Origin: Pseudoips prasinana
Lineage: Eukaryota > Arthropoda > Insecta > Lepidoptera > Nolidae
Direction of reading: 5' to 3'
NCBI GenBank assembly: GCA_951640165.1
Contig: OX621237.1
Location: 17,732,001 to 17,796,000 of the forward strand
DNA length: 64,000 bases
The position numbers and the translations under genes are program-made. The notes below the pieces were generated by a model. That model searched no databases. It worked only from the letters and a program-made list of their open reading frames with translations, and was not told the DNA's origin. Below are positions 1 to 12,701 of this stretch, piece after piece; positions within the stretch are counted from its first letter, which is position 1; each line of letters begins with the position of its first letter.

Positions 1-653
1 TTTGCTTTCGGATTTTATGCAATAATTGAAAAGTACAAATCTCAAACAATCTTTCGTAGCAAATCGCACCCGGCTGCCAAACTTTTCGTCATTATCGTTA
101 TAAAAAAGAGAAAATTCGCATTCAATTCTGAAGTAATCTTTAAAAGGTTGAGGTTCCAGCGGCTGTAAATAAATATTAACTGCAGGCGGATTGTTTGAGA
201 AACGTTATCGTGCCGGACGGGGTATTTACACGATTCACCGAGTTTCAGTCGTTCTAACTTAAAGCTCCACATCGAGTGGTGTTCGATCAAATCCAATAAC
301 GTCGCATGGAACTATGTTGCCAATGGTTGAAGTTTGACTAAAGTGTAATTAATAATAGACAACTTATCAAAGGTAGGTACCTAAAAAGTGCAATATCGAA
401 CGTTGACTATGAAATAATCTGGAACAAATGTTGAATTACACGAAGAGCGCAACCGCCCACTGTTGTGTAACTGCAGACTGTCGCAATAAACACAAGTCTG
501 ATGCAAATAAAAAAAAAATAACAACAAGGACACTAGCAAGAAAACAAGAACTACGGAGTTGTAAAAACAATGTCGCAAATGAAATCCCCATGCCATGCAA
601 GCTCGAAATGATATCTAAGGGTCAAATTAAACTGTATTCTTCGCAAGGCGGAC
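1..653 (-). other. CadN: CadN intron downstream of the 165-bp exon (partial)
   Basis: This is the beginning, in transcript order, of the intron that follows the 654-818 exon. The donor GT lies at 653-652 on the minus strand and reads CAG|gtccgc, which is a weak donor. If translation is carried past the donor, a stop appears after eight codons, so the exon does not continue. No other coding signal or recognisable repeat was seen here. Confidence 0.75.
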
Positions 654-818
654 CTGAAGTACGCGTTTGGGTAGGTTGCGGTCATCTTCTTCAGTAATCT
701 GCGTGCGATAGGTGGGTCTCTCGAACACGGGAGGATTGTCGTTGACATCCTTCACATGAATCACCACGGTCGTGTAGTTTTCCTTCAGATTGTCCGACGC
801 TGCCAATTTCAGCTCGTA
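654..818 (-). CDS. CadN: N-cadherin, 165-bp internal exon: end of one EC repeat, linker, start of the next
   Basis: Read on the minus strand, this exon gives 55 codons in phase 0 at both ends. It starts YELKLAASDNLKENYTT, passes through the calcium-binding linker DVNDNPPVFERP and ends EEDDRNLPKRVLQ. DVNDNPP is the classic motif between extracellular cadherin (EC) repeats. The wording closely matches my recollection of insect classical type III N-cadherin, a homophilic adhesion receptor of neurons that acts at the plasma membrane through beta-catenin. The acceptor is ctgcag|TAC (AG at 820-819) with almost no pyrimidine tract, and the donor is CAG|gtccgc. Both are weak, and the length is a multiple of three. 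Drosophila CadN is known for mutually exclusive exons, so this exon could be skippable or one of an alternative pair. No duplicate exon lies in this window. Gene identity is very likely; alternative use is inference. Confidence 0.95.
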
Positions 819-2019
819 CTGCAGCCGTTCAATATAATGCGTTAAATTTATTTAAGAAACCTAAACTACATTTGCGAGGCCTATTCATATGAGTAGATTC
901 GCTATCATGTCTGAAAATCCTTTATTTTTATTTTATCAGTGGGAGTTGTTAACATCATTTTTTCATCAGTTAATTTACGGAAACTCTTTTGACTACTCTA
1001 ATTACAATTTAACAAGGTAATTTAAAAAGTTTAATAAAAAGTTCGAAAGTAATTTAAAACCAAGTATAATTAACTTTATTTGGGTCTTTGTGATAACGAA
1101 AAAGATGGAAATATTTTCTTAGTGATTATACGTAGGTAGCTTCTTTTTCACAAAGTTTGAGTAACTTTTGCTTAACACTACTAATTATTATTTCAAAGAA
1201 TAATCATGAACTAACTTACTACTATGTAAAGTGTAAAAATGTAGCTGATATTTACTAGCATTATATATAACAACTCTTTATTATACTTTTCGCGAACGAT
1301 GTGGAAAAAAATCGGCCGAATTGAGTGAACAGTCACAAACAATGAATTACTAACGAATAGCTACGACTGTATAAATTGTTACCAAAAATTTACCAAGTCC
1401 ACACTTGGCTTCGAAAATAGAGTGAGCGTGTTTGCGACCCGAGGGAGTTATTGGTGTCATCTGTCAGTGTCGTTCAGTAATTTCCTCACTCGGGAGGGAA
1501 ATGTTTGTTTCAAAAGTCATCACCCACGCTCTACACAAGTTGGAACGTTGCATTCATTTGATATCACATTAATTCAAATTTATACAAAACCACTGAAAGA
1601 TCATTAATAAAGTTATACAATTCAGTACCAATGTATGTGATTTAAAGTCTATTAACAGTGGCAGTAATCCCGATACAGGTCAGCAAAACGGCGATATTCG
1701 TTCGATAAATGCTCGCTACTGAAATCCTAGTTTGTATCTATATTTCACAGATGCCAAGCTAGCGGCGAATCTAGGCTAAGTGAGCTATGTTTTACTTGTT
1801 TTTATTTGAGTTCTGCGTCGCAAATACTTCGGAATGTACAGATATTCAATAAATAGCTCGATTTTCGGTCGCGGAAACAAAATGTCACATAACGCATTAC
1901 GGATGGAACAGGACTGGCAAATTCAATTTTCCCACGAGCTTTTCCATTCTACAAAGACGCGCGTTATTTCCTCCTAAATACATAACAATAAAATATTCTT
2001 CCCGAACATTTAAACGGAG

Positions 2020-2335
2020 AGACCACAGATCGTTTAAAAGCAAAAGGAGTGTAGAGAGTAAACTGGTTTACATCCATAAAATCTCCGTGAGAATCTGCAG
2101 TTTGATAGCAATACAGCCTTTGGTAACAACTACGTTGGCTCGCTTAAATGGGTATTAAAGATTAAATTATTTATCTCTTGAAAAGTTGGACGAAACTTTC
2201 TCGAGGCAGTAACAAAGAGGGCTGTTCTGATAGGCGAGCGCGGCAGCCTCAACGATGCGATGCTTTAAAATTGAAACTCGCCAAGGGGCAAAGAAAGTAA
2301 GCGAAACACTCTTACCGTTCAACGCCACCGTTTAT
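2020..2335. promoter_or_regulatory. candidate intronic regulatory island
   Basis: This stretch is less AT-rich than its surroundings and lacks repeat landmarks. It contains GC-rich words such as GGCGAGCGCGGCAGCC and a homeodomain-like AAATTATTTA. Conservation cannot be judged from one sequence, so this is only a candidate for comparative testing. Confidence 0.15.
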
Positions 2336-3427
2336 TTTAGCACAAAATTATGTTCAAAGGGCGATTAATTCTCTTTTGATCCGGCATACCTCTACTTTAA
2401 TTATTTATTATCATAACAATACATTTCCGGCGGCTTATGAAAGTGGCAAACAACATGTTTTACGTCGGCTTTATATAGTAGTTAACTATTTACATACTTA
2501 AAACCGTCACCAGTGTAAAGTAAACTTACCTAAATGTATATGTTTTACACCTGCGAGTTTGTTCTAGCGGTTTATCTTTAATTGTGTTGGCTTACCTTAT
2601 CACCTTGTTTAATTTAGGATTTTGTTGACGTGACATAATTGTTAATGACGAACTTAGCCTCTACAAGTTTTCGCCTGGCTTCATGTTGGTCTAATTACTT
2701 AGCTTATTTTCTTTGTCTTTTTAAGCCGGAATAATTTTTAATTAAAGTGTGATAGTTAGGATATTAAATTTAAAAGAAATTAGGCGTAGATTGCTTAAAA
2801 ACGTTTAAAGCTGAAAATTTTGTATTAAACGGGATTGGATGAGTTTTTAGTATTGTTAGTTTTTTGTATTATCATATATATGTGGTAGTATACAATATCG
2901 ATATACTAGTATACTTTTTCTTTATTACGAGATATGTTTTAAAATCCAGTATTTAATTTTTTTTTGTTTAGATTTTTATGTTTTTAATGTAGGACTACGT
3001 GTGAATACATTTAAAAAATATGTTCAAGTATACTTTTAAGCAATTAGTTTTAATCTAATTAAGAAAATAAAAGTCCCGGACGCACATTATGGGAATAAAA
3101 TATTTAATTATTAATACAATAATAAACTTTTGTGTTCTACAAAATATTTTATGGCATTAGAATAGAAGTATATGTCGCGGGTTTTTATCATAAAAAGTAA
3201 TTACGTAATCGATTAATGTTAGGTAATATCAATAAATAAAATGTGTGGGCAAACACTTGAAATGAGTTAAGATTTAGTTTACCGTTATAACCATTAATTA
3301 ATTGCAAACTTCGCAAACAGATTTCCTACAACTTGTTCAATAACATTTATATATTGAGCTCGAACTATATAGGTACGATAGGCATGTATAATAATTATTA
3401 AGTAGCGGAATTTATAATTCAGTTGTA

Positions 3428-3544
3428 CAGACGCCAGCACATCAAGCTATCCCAATTTCCCCAATTGAAAGTATACCTTATGCTTTTGAGATACATCTAT
3501 AATGAAATTTGACAGATTGGGATAACTGGATGTGCTGGCGCCCG
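3428..3544. mobile_element. Palindromic MITE, family M1, copy 1
   Basis: The element begins CAGACGCCAGCACATC and ends with the inverted counterpart GATGTGCTGGCGCCCG, and is flanked on both sides by TA (3426-3427 and 3545-3546). Inverted arms of about 40 bp surround a short centre containing CCTTATGCTTTTG. The TA target duplication and structure fit a Tc1/mariner-type miniature element. At 117 bp it is shorter than the 135-bp copies because the left arm lost part of its CCCAATCTGTCAAATTT segment. Confidence 0.85.
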
Positions 3545-5390
3545 TACTACGTAAATCACCCTTGTAATCCGCTGACGTGCCGTCGACTATACCTACAAAC
3601 ACGCCTAATCACAAAAGCTACATTATTATGTTGAAGTTAATAAATCTTCTATAACACTATTGCGCAAAGTCATTCCGATATAATATATATTTCCATAATA
3701 TATAATATTTCCCAGTTATCGTGATAATTATACCACCCGGGACCCATTCGTCACTATAAACCGCGCGATTGTTTTAAAACACCTGTCTGATGCTTTATTA
3801 TCTGTCCTTACAGATATTAATCACCATTGTATTTATAACATACATTTTTATTTCAAATTGTTTTTGATATCCATAATAAATTTTCAGAGTATAAACAATA
3901 CCCGTTTCATTTCTAAATGAGCGCATCTGATATACATATATTTGTTGGCAATTACACTTTAGACTAAACGCTAATAAACAAAGACATGGTTAAATGTTTA
4001 AAAAAATATTTCTATATCTGGCAGCATTTATTTCGCTGGCCTGGTTGATTCTTTTATATGAATTATATATTAGTTTCGTTTAATGTTATTATCAAAAAAA
4101 CCACATAACTTTTAATTTCAATTCACAAAACGCGAACGTAATTACAAATGCACATGTGTTCTACCGATATAAAATTAAGTTTCATTTATCAATTGGAATT
4201 GGAAATGTAATTACATAATTAATTATCGGTGGTATTGGCACTAAACGTTGTTTACAGAAGTTTTTATATATATATCAACCTTATAGGCAACTATATGTTT
4301 GAAACGCTCGAGCCGTGGGGTCCTAGCGCTTTAACATTTTTTCGTGATGTTTCGAAACGTCTGGTGACCTAAGTATTAGCTGGCCATTGGCCTAGGCTGC
4401 CAGCCTTCTGGGTACGTTCCCGGTTGAAAGTGACGCATTTTATGACGCCTGAGCTCAATGCTATTATTTTTTACATTTATATTTAATTAATTACATTTAA
4501 TGTTTCGTTAGTTAATAAGTTATTTGAAGATTTAATTTTTACATAACTAAGTTCTCTATTATTTTAGAAAGAAATTTTACATGATAGGATTTACAGACAG
4601 TACGGCAAAAAGGTAATTAGAAGCAATAACAATGTTACCATACATTATTCATTTACTTCACCCTACTTTTTAACACTCCCTAAAAATTAATCAACAAACA
4701 TTATGCATAACAACATTGTAGAGTTGATGGACTTATCACTAAATCTGATCTTTCCAATAATACAAGGCAGGGATTATAGAATATCATACAAGTTGTCGCC
4801 GCAAACATTTTAAACATAGTAAGACAAAGATAAAATAATTACCTATTATAATACTTTAAGAAATAACTCACACAAAAGTTCATAGTACTGAGAAATCGCA
4901 TTTCTTCTCTTTATACCTGTTTATGACCACCGACCCTTAGAAATTGCGTCATAATTTGGAGATTCCTGGCTAACTCATGTTCAATGAGTTGTTTACTCCG
5001 ATGGGTAAGTTATGTCCCTGAATATCCGTATTTGTGTTACACGGTAGACGTTGTTTACCGAGCGACGACCTTTCATTGCAAAAGAGCTAAATTAAACTCA
5101 TAAATTTAAATTATTTGACACAATAATAATGTAGAAATCGGTAGACAATTGATCAGATACATTAATTGTATTATTTTTCCTGTAGAGGGAATGGTATTGA
5201 TAATTGTATAAGTAGTTACTTATCTGCGTTACAATATCATAAATTCTATTTATATTTACTAACAATATTCTTTAAGGAAATTGTTACTAACACAGTATGG
5301 ACTTTGTCTTTATTATTATTATTATAAATCACAATCTAGTCTATTCTCTACTATTGATTTGTTTTATTCAAATTATATTTATCGATTACT

Positions 5391-5453
5391 AAAGGGGATA
5401 TATATACTAGTGGTACGATTAGTGTATACTAATTGTATATATATATCCCCTTT
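5391..5453. repeat. Foldback: 16-bp perfect arms
   Basis: The left arm AAAGGGGATATATATA (5391-5406) is exactly inverted at 5438-5453, around a 31-base centre that also contains partly self-complementary ACTAGT/ACTAAT words. No flanking target duplication was recognised. Confidence 0.8.
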
Positions 5454-5775
5454 ATATATAAATGGTGTATTGTAATTGATAAATTGAATACTGGATATAG
5501 ACATAATAGACTTTAATTTTATTATTACCTGTCAATTACTATAGTAGATTATATAAGCAGATATACTAGTAGTAAGAATATGATGGTTATATTGATTCGC
5601 AATAGTAATTGACAAATAGAATATGTATTGAAGATAGATATAAAAGACTCTATTATATTATCATATGTCTCTTGTACTATTTTTATAGTAGTAAACAGCC
5701 AGAATATATATTTAAATGTGAAAAGAGGGTGTCTTTTTAAAATACACATCATTATTTTATATGAACATAACTTAC

Positions 5776-5891
5776 CCGTTTCCTCGTTTCGTAGTCTAGT
5801 GCTCCTGCCACGTAGATAGCTCCGGTCATGTTCTTGACGGCGAATGCGCCGCCTATGTTCCCACTCGTGATCTCGTATCGAATACGCGAGG
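5776..5891 (-). CDS. CadN: N-cadherin, 116-bp internal exon: beta-strand part of an EC repeat
   Basis: On the minus strand this exon follows a good acceptor (tttattttgttgcag, AG at 5893-5892) and ends at a consensus donor CGG|gtaagt. It begins with the last two bases of a split codon, followed by 38 codons. The peptide includes RYEITSGNIGGAFAVKN and ends GAIYVAGALDYETRKR, which is the standard late part of a cadherin repeat (the 'G.I.V...LDYE...' region). It joins in phase 0 to the 654-818 exon, giving ...LDYETRKR-YELKLAASDN..., which is continuous cadherin sequence. The match to recalled insect N-cadherin is very close. The preceding coding exon must lie beyond position 64000. Its wide spacing from neighbouring exons is normal for large neural adhesion genes. 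Confidence 0.96.
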
Positions 5892-6530
5892 CTGCAACAA
5901 AATAAACCTCATTATATATTTATTCAACCCCACCCTATCAAAGGATTACGTATTTAACATCAGAACGTTCGATATTTATGTAGAGTGCTGTTCCTTTTTC
6001 ATTGTTAGAAAGTTGATATATACCTAAGCGAAGACGATATGTGTTTCTTGAATATTCAACCACAAAGTGAAGACTGAAATACAAGATAAGTTTTCTTGGG
6101 TTACGACTCGCTTCCAAGTTATATATAACACCAATTTCTAGTCCTGTTCGTGTATTATGAAACATGCCTATTCTTAGGAACAGCGGAGATTTATTAATCT
6201 CGTATGTATTGTATGTAGAACGCGTCTACGTTATATTGTTTGTAAAGAATCATTCGCACATCGAGGAGTGGTTATAGTTTACTAAAACAGATTAAGTTTT
6301 ATTGCTTTGATACTTTTGAGTGTACGAATGGTCGATTGTATATATTCCACTGCGGATAATGGAGTCCTGAAACGTATTTTCAGGATATTTCATTTGACCC
6401 CTCTTCTGTCACGAAAACTGAGAATATAGCATGAGTGTTCGCTTAAATACTTCTCCACTTTATGTTTTAATAGCTAGTCTCTATTGCAACAGGCCATCAT
6501 GGTCGAACTTCATGGAGGAGGTGAAGTAGG

Positions 6531-6576
6531 ACGTTATTATTTTAGATATTACGGAGCATATCTAAAATAATAACGT
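6531..6576. repeat. Foldback: 19-bp perfect arms, 8-base loop
   Basis: ACGTTATTATTTTAGATAT at 6531-6549 is exactly inverted at 6558-6576 around the loop tacggagc. It has no transposon ends. Confidence 0.85.
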
Positions 6577-9500
6577 AAGTGTAGGTATTAAACATAATAA
6601 TAATTCGTGTATGTAAGTATCTATTTAGTTACTTTTAAGAACAGATTCCTTTCGTCGACGTTTTAATAATACATAATGTAAATTTTATGAATAGCAAATA
6701 TAAGTAGGTTAAGAGAAATGAGTACACTTTGTTCTTAAATTATCTAAAATAGTCACGCGGTGGCAAGGTCTCCGTTTAACTTTTAATAAAGCTAAAACTT
6801 CACGCTTCGCTTACCAATGACAGCATGAAATATCACAGCGTTTTCTTCAGGACGTGTACTTCATAAATTGGGTGGAAATAAAAAAAGAATATTTGAAAAA
6901 CCTAACAGATTTACGAGTATGCTGTTTTACGTTGAATTCTCTGTAGACTTTTTTGTATGGTGAACAATTTGTTGTCATGTCTGAATTTTAAAAATGCTTC
7001 AATTGTGTACTTAATTCTGTTACAAATATTTTAGTTAACTCACATTTTTATTATTCATTAAGTATAGTTGTTTTTATTCATTTATACAATCCATACTAAA
7101 AAATAAGACCTGGTAGTTTTATTAAAAAAAATCCAAACTAGGTAGTTTCAACTACCGACATAATTGGGGGCTTACCTAAAAATTTAGGTGTGTGTCCCGG
7201 TGTACGATCTGAGTGCGATCTTACCTAATAAACGCATATTGTGCAATTGATACTGTAGGCGCGTTTCTTGACAAGGAAAAGAGAGAGAGAAATAATGAAA
7301 CATTTTTGTACATGCTATCATATTGGCGACATATGTTGTACTACAAAAGTTTGTAACATCGTTTAAAAACTCGCAAATGAAATTAATTTGAAATAATTAG
7401 AGTATGATTTAATTATTATTTGAATTTCATGCTTTTAAGTATTTTTAGTGATACTAGAGCATATAAACAAGATGCGTATACTCAAAATCAAGTTTATAAT
7501 CCATAAATTACACGAAATATAGTGAACGGCAATATAATTACTGACATAATTTCAATTTTCAAATGTTGTCACGGCTCGGTGTGTAAGTCAGTGAGAGAGT
7601 TTTGTATCTATGGAATGCGTTAACCGTATTAAATAACGTAACAAATATGGTAAATTTAAAGGATCAGAAGTTTTGCTTCTATATAGTTTCACGCTTTAGT
7701 ATTCAATTCAATAAACTATTATTCTATTATTGTAAATATCTACCAACACGAATATTGCTACGGAGTACTGTTACAAATAACGCCATTTTACAAAGTTTAA
7801 AGGTGAAAGGGTAAGCCTTTTAATATTAAAATATTCTTTGATTGTGACCAAGTTTTTCCTCAAACGAGCCAAATTTAGATATTAAAAGTTGTATAAAACC
7901 AATAGCTTTTATTTAAATATAAATCAATTTTACTCAGTGCCTACCGACCTAGATCATGTAAAAATATTCTCGAATTTTTTATACCGCCACGAACCGTAAT
8001 CAGAAGAATACATATTAATGGGAGATGACATTTTCATTAAAAATAAAACAATTTAAGGGTAGAGTCCGGTCTGTGTCGTAACTTTCAGCATTGTTTATTG
8101 CTCGTAAAGTCGAGGCTTCGTGTGTAACTTAGGAGCTGGAACGATGACCGCTCAAACCGCACGTTTTCCGTTTATCTTGCTTAAACAGTAATTCAATTTC
8201 CATTACTACTAATGGTCAGGGTTACTAGATAAGCAGCCGTGCAACTTGGAAAGGACGGACCTCAGCCATGATTGTTACGACATTGCGTTCATTTCAGCTC
8301 CAGTAATCTGAGAGTATTTTTGTATGGCAGGTTGGGTTAGTGGAGGACGGACGGCTGATGCGTATTATCTCATTACGAACCCGAAGGCAATATACGTAGT
8401 CTGCGTAAGTAATGTTGCTATTGAAGAAAATGCTATTGCTCGCTGAAACCTAAGTTACAAAGTTCGTACTAGACTAGATACTAATCTGAAATGGTTCATG
8501 ATAACGCGCGTATTCTGTCAAGGAATTTCAATAAGTTAATTCCTAACTAATAGCTAGGCGATTGACTCCTCTACGGGTCGTGATAATTCCATAAATTTAA
8601 TTTATAACTATTTGAATAATTCAATAATATCTATTTGTTTATAGCTTGATTTTTATACCGAAAACACCATTATTGTAAATTTTATTAAACCCTGTTAAAG
8701 AATTCATTTACATACGTAAGTGGAACAGTATGTTTCTACGTTTGTAGATTACTTTTAAACTTCATACGTGTGGTTGCTCAGTCTACATAAGAAAATACAA
8801 AAAAAAAACATAAGAAAATAAGCCAATTGTAATAGAAGTCGAAAAATTGCGTGTTTCGTAAACAGATTTTCTAAGAGTCGACCGGATTCATGAGTGGATT
8901 AAGGTCTTTAACTTTCACAAACTTATTAGTAGTAAAATATTGTTCAGTTAATAGCATTGGATAAACAAAGGCAGGCAATTAGATCTCACATTATTTATCT
9001 ATTCCTTCGTAGTTTGACATTTATTACTCGCTGGAAAAATGCAAATGCTCTTTTGTTAGAAAACTGCTCAGTTTCCCTTCCTGCCTACTTTCTAAAGCCC
9101 TTGTTAGCTAATAAGTATAGCCAGTTATTTTGTAATGGGATATCATGTCTCGCTAAATAGTAAAAGTGACTCCTGAAAATTTTAACGATTCTGAGATATT
9201 TAAAAAAATTATAATGTTAATTTAAGGTCCAACGACCTTTAGGCTTAAAATGACGGGGCTATAAAAAGCAACGCTTTTAGTGAATATGTACTGCTATTGT
9301 TGCCCTAAAATATTATAGTATGAATTATGTATGTGAAATCTTGCGTCTTACACCAATTAAATGTTTAAATTGATTGTGAATATTTTGTGATTGTCATGTC
9401 GACTGAAACATCAATGGTCGACTTAATTTGTACCGCAGATAAATTTCATCCATATTTACTTACCTAACTACACAAAAGTAATTTTTTTTATGAAATATGT

Positions 9501-9717
9501 ATGTAGGTATATGATTACCCCTTGCGCCTTGGTTAACCCATATGCGTGCTCAGGTGTTTATCTCCAAGGCTCGCCACTTTCATGGTGTCTCCAAATTTAA
9601 ATTATAGTAGGTATTATATATTTATTTAAGGATTTCACAAGTTATGCGTTAAGACATAGGGTTCAGATAAAACTTATTTATAATATTATTTCAGACTTTA
9701 CTGCTTAATTGTAAACT
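6577..9717. other. Intronic spacer with one candidate regulatory island
   Basis: This stretch is AT-rich, with short reading frames whose composition gives no protein family hint. No repeat family was recognised. A GC-richer section at about 8060-8400 stands out, including GGACGGACCTCAGCC and GGTTGGGTTAGTGGAGG. It is a weak enhancer candidate and no more. Confidence 0.4.
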
Positions 9718-9949
9718 GAGGCGCTCATAGCCAGATGCTCTCATCGGTCCGTATGCGATCAAAACAACTAGATTCGCAGTCAGACTATAGATGGGTGTTC
9801 ACCAAACTGGTTTAATTTCGGAGCGTCTCCGTGCTACGTTAAGGTGTCGGTGCTGGTTGTAGTCATTAGACAACAGTCGTTAAGCCATGTCAGAGGCCTA
9901 CTAGGCGGCTTAAACAACTCTGACTAATGCCCATACGATAAGTAAGTAA
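9718..9949 (+). mobile_element. 5S rRNA-derived SINE, copy 1
   Basis: The head (near 9745-9800) contains degraded words of the 5S rRNA internal promoter: GTCCGTATGCGAT, then ACAACTAGATTCGCAGTCAG and ATAGATGGGTG (box C-like). These follow the order of the 5S gene (GTCCGATC, AAATTAAGCAGC, TTAGATGGGGGACC). The rest is an unrelated body (ACGTTAAGGTGTCGG, then GTCGTTAAGCCATGTCAGAGG and AACTCTGAC) shared with the copies near 30684 and 59958. Polymerase III transcription from the 5S-like head is the expected mode. Assignment to the SINE3 class is by these landmarks. Confidence 0.75.
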
Positions 9950-10291
9950 TTTAACTTTGTATTACAATATAAAGGTATATAAATAGTAATCTTCGGACTG
10001 AGCGCAAACCCAAGCCATGTATGCCACGAGAGTTTATTTGGCCAATGTAAAAACAATAATATAAACGACCTGACGACCAACGATATCCCAAATTAGGCTT
10101 GAGGTACGCAAATGACGCAATACCACCCAATCCAACCTCGCGTGGTTATCTCGCGATTGGCGTGTCTGTCACGCCGAGATTAATAACTGTGTGTAAGTTA
10201 TTCTGTTCATGCTTCGAGTCGATTGAGAGAAATATATTCGTAACATTATAAGCGGCTTTATTTTTTATATTAAGTAGGTATAAATTTGTAC

Positions 10292-10508
10292 CTTTGCTGT
10301 GTGGTGACGGCATAGAATACCATCATCCCATCTCGTCCCGTGGGGGGCGTAGAATTCATCCGAGAGAATACCTACAAGATAACGGGCAGCAACGTTTTTC
10401 TGTGAACTGTGACCATCAAACTGCGATCGCCAACCCGTCTGCCAAGCATGGCGATTATGGTATAGGCAGAGGCTTTTGTCAATGTACTTTGGTTGATATT
10501 ATCATTGT
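10292..10508 (+). mobile_element. Non-LTR retrotransposon 3'-end-like repeat, copy 1
   Basis: This copy shares a long block with 37127-37365: TTGCTGTGTGGTGACGGCAT, CAAACTGCGATCGCCAACCC, CTGCCAAGCATGGCGATTA and a closing GAGGCTTTTGTC. These words are common in lepidopteran LINE-related tails, but no reverse transcriptase sequence is attached, so it is a truncated or non-autonomous copy. An open frame of 84 codons falls inside it by chance; the family's copies disagree on frame. Confidence 0.6.
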
Positions 10509-11539
10509 GTGGCTCAAATACATTACTGAAAAGCGAATTCAAAATTGACGTTGGATAATACACTGATACTTCGTAAGTAACCCAAAACAAGTATTGTTCC
10601 AAACGCCAAAAAGTGCTCGGATTTTAATGAAACTGACTTCATTCGACGGAGAAAAATTCGCTGATTCCGAATATGTAATGTTTAACCAAATAGCTTTCAC
10701 CCGTCGATATGATGATGAGTATGTTTTCACGTGGCAATTATGCAGTTCATAACCTCTTTGCATGCTTTCTCAAGTTTCAATAATAAATTAAGCTTAATGG
10801 TGTATTAAGTGAGTTTATTGGTGGAGTGCGTTTCGTCTGGAAATGTCAACAATATTATTTTGTTAATGAGAAAGTCGTATCAGGAGGGAACACAAGCCTT
10901 AATGAGTGTAATAAACTTAATATAATTAAGAGAACGTTATGATACCAGCGTGTACAATGAATGTGGTTTTATGGAACCAGTGGAGTCCCAACGTAGGTAT
11001 GTTGTTTGTGTAAAATCCACACATTATGGGGTCGGTCGGTATCTAATCGGCGACCAACGGTAAATTAACTCATATGATATTCGCAGACTAATTAGTCTAG
11101 TAAGTTTCACGTCATTATGGATTGTAGTTAACTTTTATACACCCAGCCTACCTATTAACTTTCAGTAAATAACTGGAAACTCTTAAAAATCTAATTTATT
11201 TCAACTGTTATGACTTGTTATAGCGAGGCGTTTTAGGAGCTCTTTTAATGCTCATGAATAATAATATAGGATGATTCGTGGACCTAACTATAATGAACAT
11301 TTTATGTATGGGGTATGCTTTGAGAGGTATGGTGCTGATAATCACATTAGTAGCCCATTTAAGAAGGTGGCGTTATTCTCTCGTGTGTTGACAACAAGCC
11401 AGCAGTCGTACATTTAATCCTTCCTCAGTCGTGCCGGATAACCACCCTATCGGATTATGAGACTGAACTTGTACACTGTTTATAATATGTGTATGTATAT
11501 GGCTACTTTCCATTGAAATAGGCCAAAGCTCTTTTTTTT

Positions 11540-11722
11540 ATCTTGGGACATTATTTACACACGGCCCTCTTACCCCAAACTAAGCAGAGCTTCTACTATG
11601 GTAACCAGATAACTGATATACTACATATACATCTTTTCTTTTGTAAATACATACATAAACAGAGATGTTCATGCACACAAATATCTGTCCTGGGTGGGCA
11701 TCCTCCGGCGTGAAAAGCAAGC
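11540..11722 (-). mobile_element. tRNA-related SINE (family S1), minus-strand copy, internally deleted
   Basis: Read on the minus strand it contains CCCAGGACAGATATTTGTG, CATGAACATCTCTG, GTTACCATAGTAGAAGCTC and AATAATGTCCCAAGATA-like words, which match the family. The tRNA-like head with the B box has been largely lost. Confidence 0.75.
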
Positions 11723-12211
11723 CGTCAAATTCAACCAGTAGTCCATGAAATCACGACTACTTATGAGAACACAAACTTCCATTTCAATCATATATATTCG
11801 ATTTGTGCGCCAACCTTTGAGTACCGCAGAAAACAAAAATATACAATCCACTTTATGTGTATTATAACTTTCTACTTAGTTTACTACGCGGGGCTTCTAC
11901 CTCATAGGTAGCTGCTGATAAAATAAAATTGCAATATCCACAAAAATGTTACGATATTTCTCTCTGTGATTTTATTTTCTGGTGATCGTTGAAACTCGAG
12001 GCCAAGAAAAAGTTACTTTCTCGACTGGACTGTTCTTCTCGTTTTACTAAGTAAAACAGATAGCTATAAAATTAGTTTTAACTGAATTGAATTTATTAAA
12101 AGGTACTTTGAAATTTCTGAAAGGTTTAATGATAAAGTAAGGGAAGTAACTGTGGAATTTCCTAAATGTTGTTATCATTTAAAATGAGGATTAAACAGTC
12201 AGCACACAATA

Positions 12212-12346
12212 CAGACGCCAGCATATCAAGGTACCCCAATCTGTCAAGTTTCCCCAATTCAAAGTGAACCTTATGCTTAAGTGATAAAGTTAAAAATCTC
12301 TAAAAGAAATTTGACAGACTGGGGTAGCTGGATGTGCTGGCATCTG
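12212..12346. mobile_element. Palindromic MITE, family M1, copy 2
   Basis: This is a full-length 135-bp copy with CAGACGCCAGCATATCAAGG at the left end and the inverted GATGTGCTGGCATCTG at the right. TA flanks lie at 12210-12211 and 12347-12348. The centre carries GTGAACCTTATGCTTAAG, as in the sister copies. Confidence 0.9.
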
Positions 12347-12486
12347 TAGTACTTGTCAATATAATATAAGAAAAAAAACTTGACAAGTACTCGTTAAACT
12401 ACCCTCTTATGAATATGATATTAAAAGAGTCCTTGTGATGAAATTTCAAGTACGGCGTCAAATCTCAACAGACCCTAGCGAAGCTC

Positions 12487-12620
12487 TCAGGACATAAAAT
12501 GTAGGAGTGTGTGCGCAAACACATGTGAACTCTCTACCTTCAAACTCATAATCCGATGGATTCGAGAGAGATCAGGCGCATGGCCGACAGCTTTTCACCT
12601 ACTTCAAGGCACGGGCATGA
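12487..12620 (+). repeat. Interspersed repeat R3, copy 1
   Basis: Landmarks shared with 16434 and 35760 are AGGACATAAAATGTAGGAGT, GTGTGCGCAAACACATGTG, CTCATAATCCGATGG and GAGAGATCAGGCGCATGGCC. The whole family pattern is a short tRNA-promoter-less SINE or a LINE tail; I cannot tell which. Confidence 0.6.
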
Positions 12621-12701
12621 ACAAAATAATAAACGGTCGAATTTACAAGCTTCTCCTTTATGAGGCCGGTTAAAACAAGTCTTATAGTTGTTATTTAATC
12701 T

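Larger units (their letters stand above)
819..5775 (-). other. CadN: CadN intron between the two visible exons (complete, 4957 bp)
   Basis: The intron is bounded by a consensus donor CGG|gtaagt at 5775-5774 and by the weak acceptor ctgcag at 824-819. It is AT-rich. Apart from a palindromic MITE at 3428-3544, a foldback at 5391-5453 and a GC-richer stretch near 2020-2335, nothing codes here. I searched both strands for a second copy of the cadherin linker motif and found none. Confidence 0.85.

Noticed and set aside
551..748. 65-aa minus-strand ORF at the cadherin exon
   Set aside because: This is the wrong frame. The true frame is set by the DVNDNPP linker and the two splice sites.
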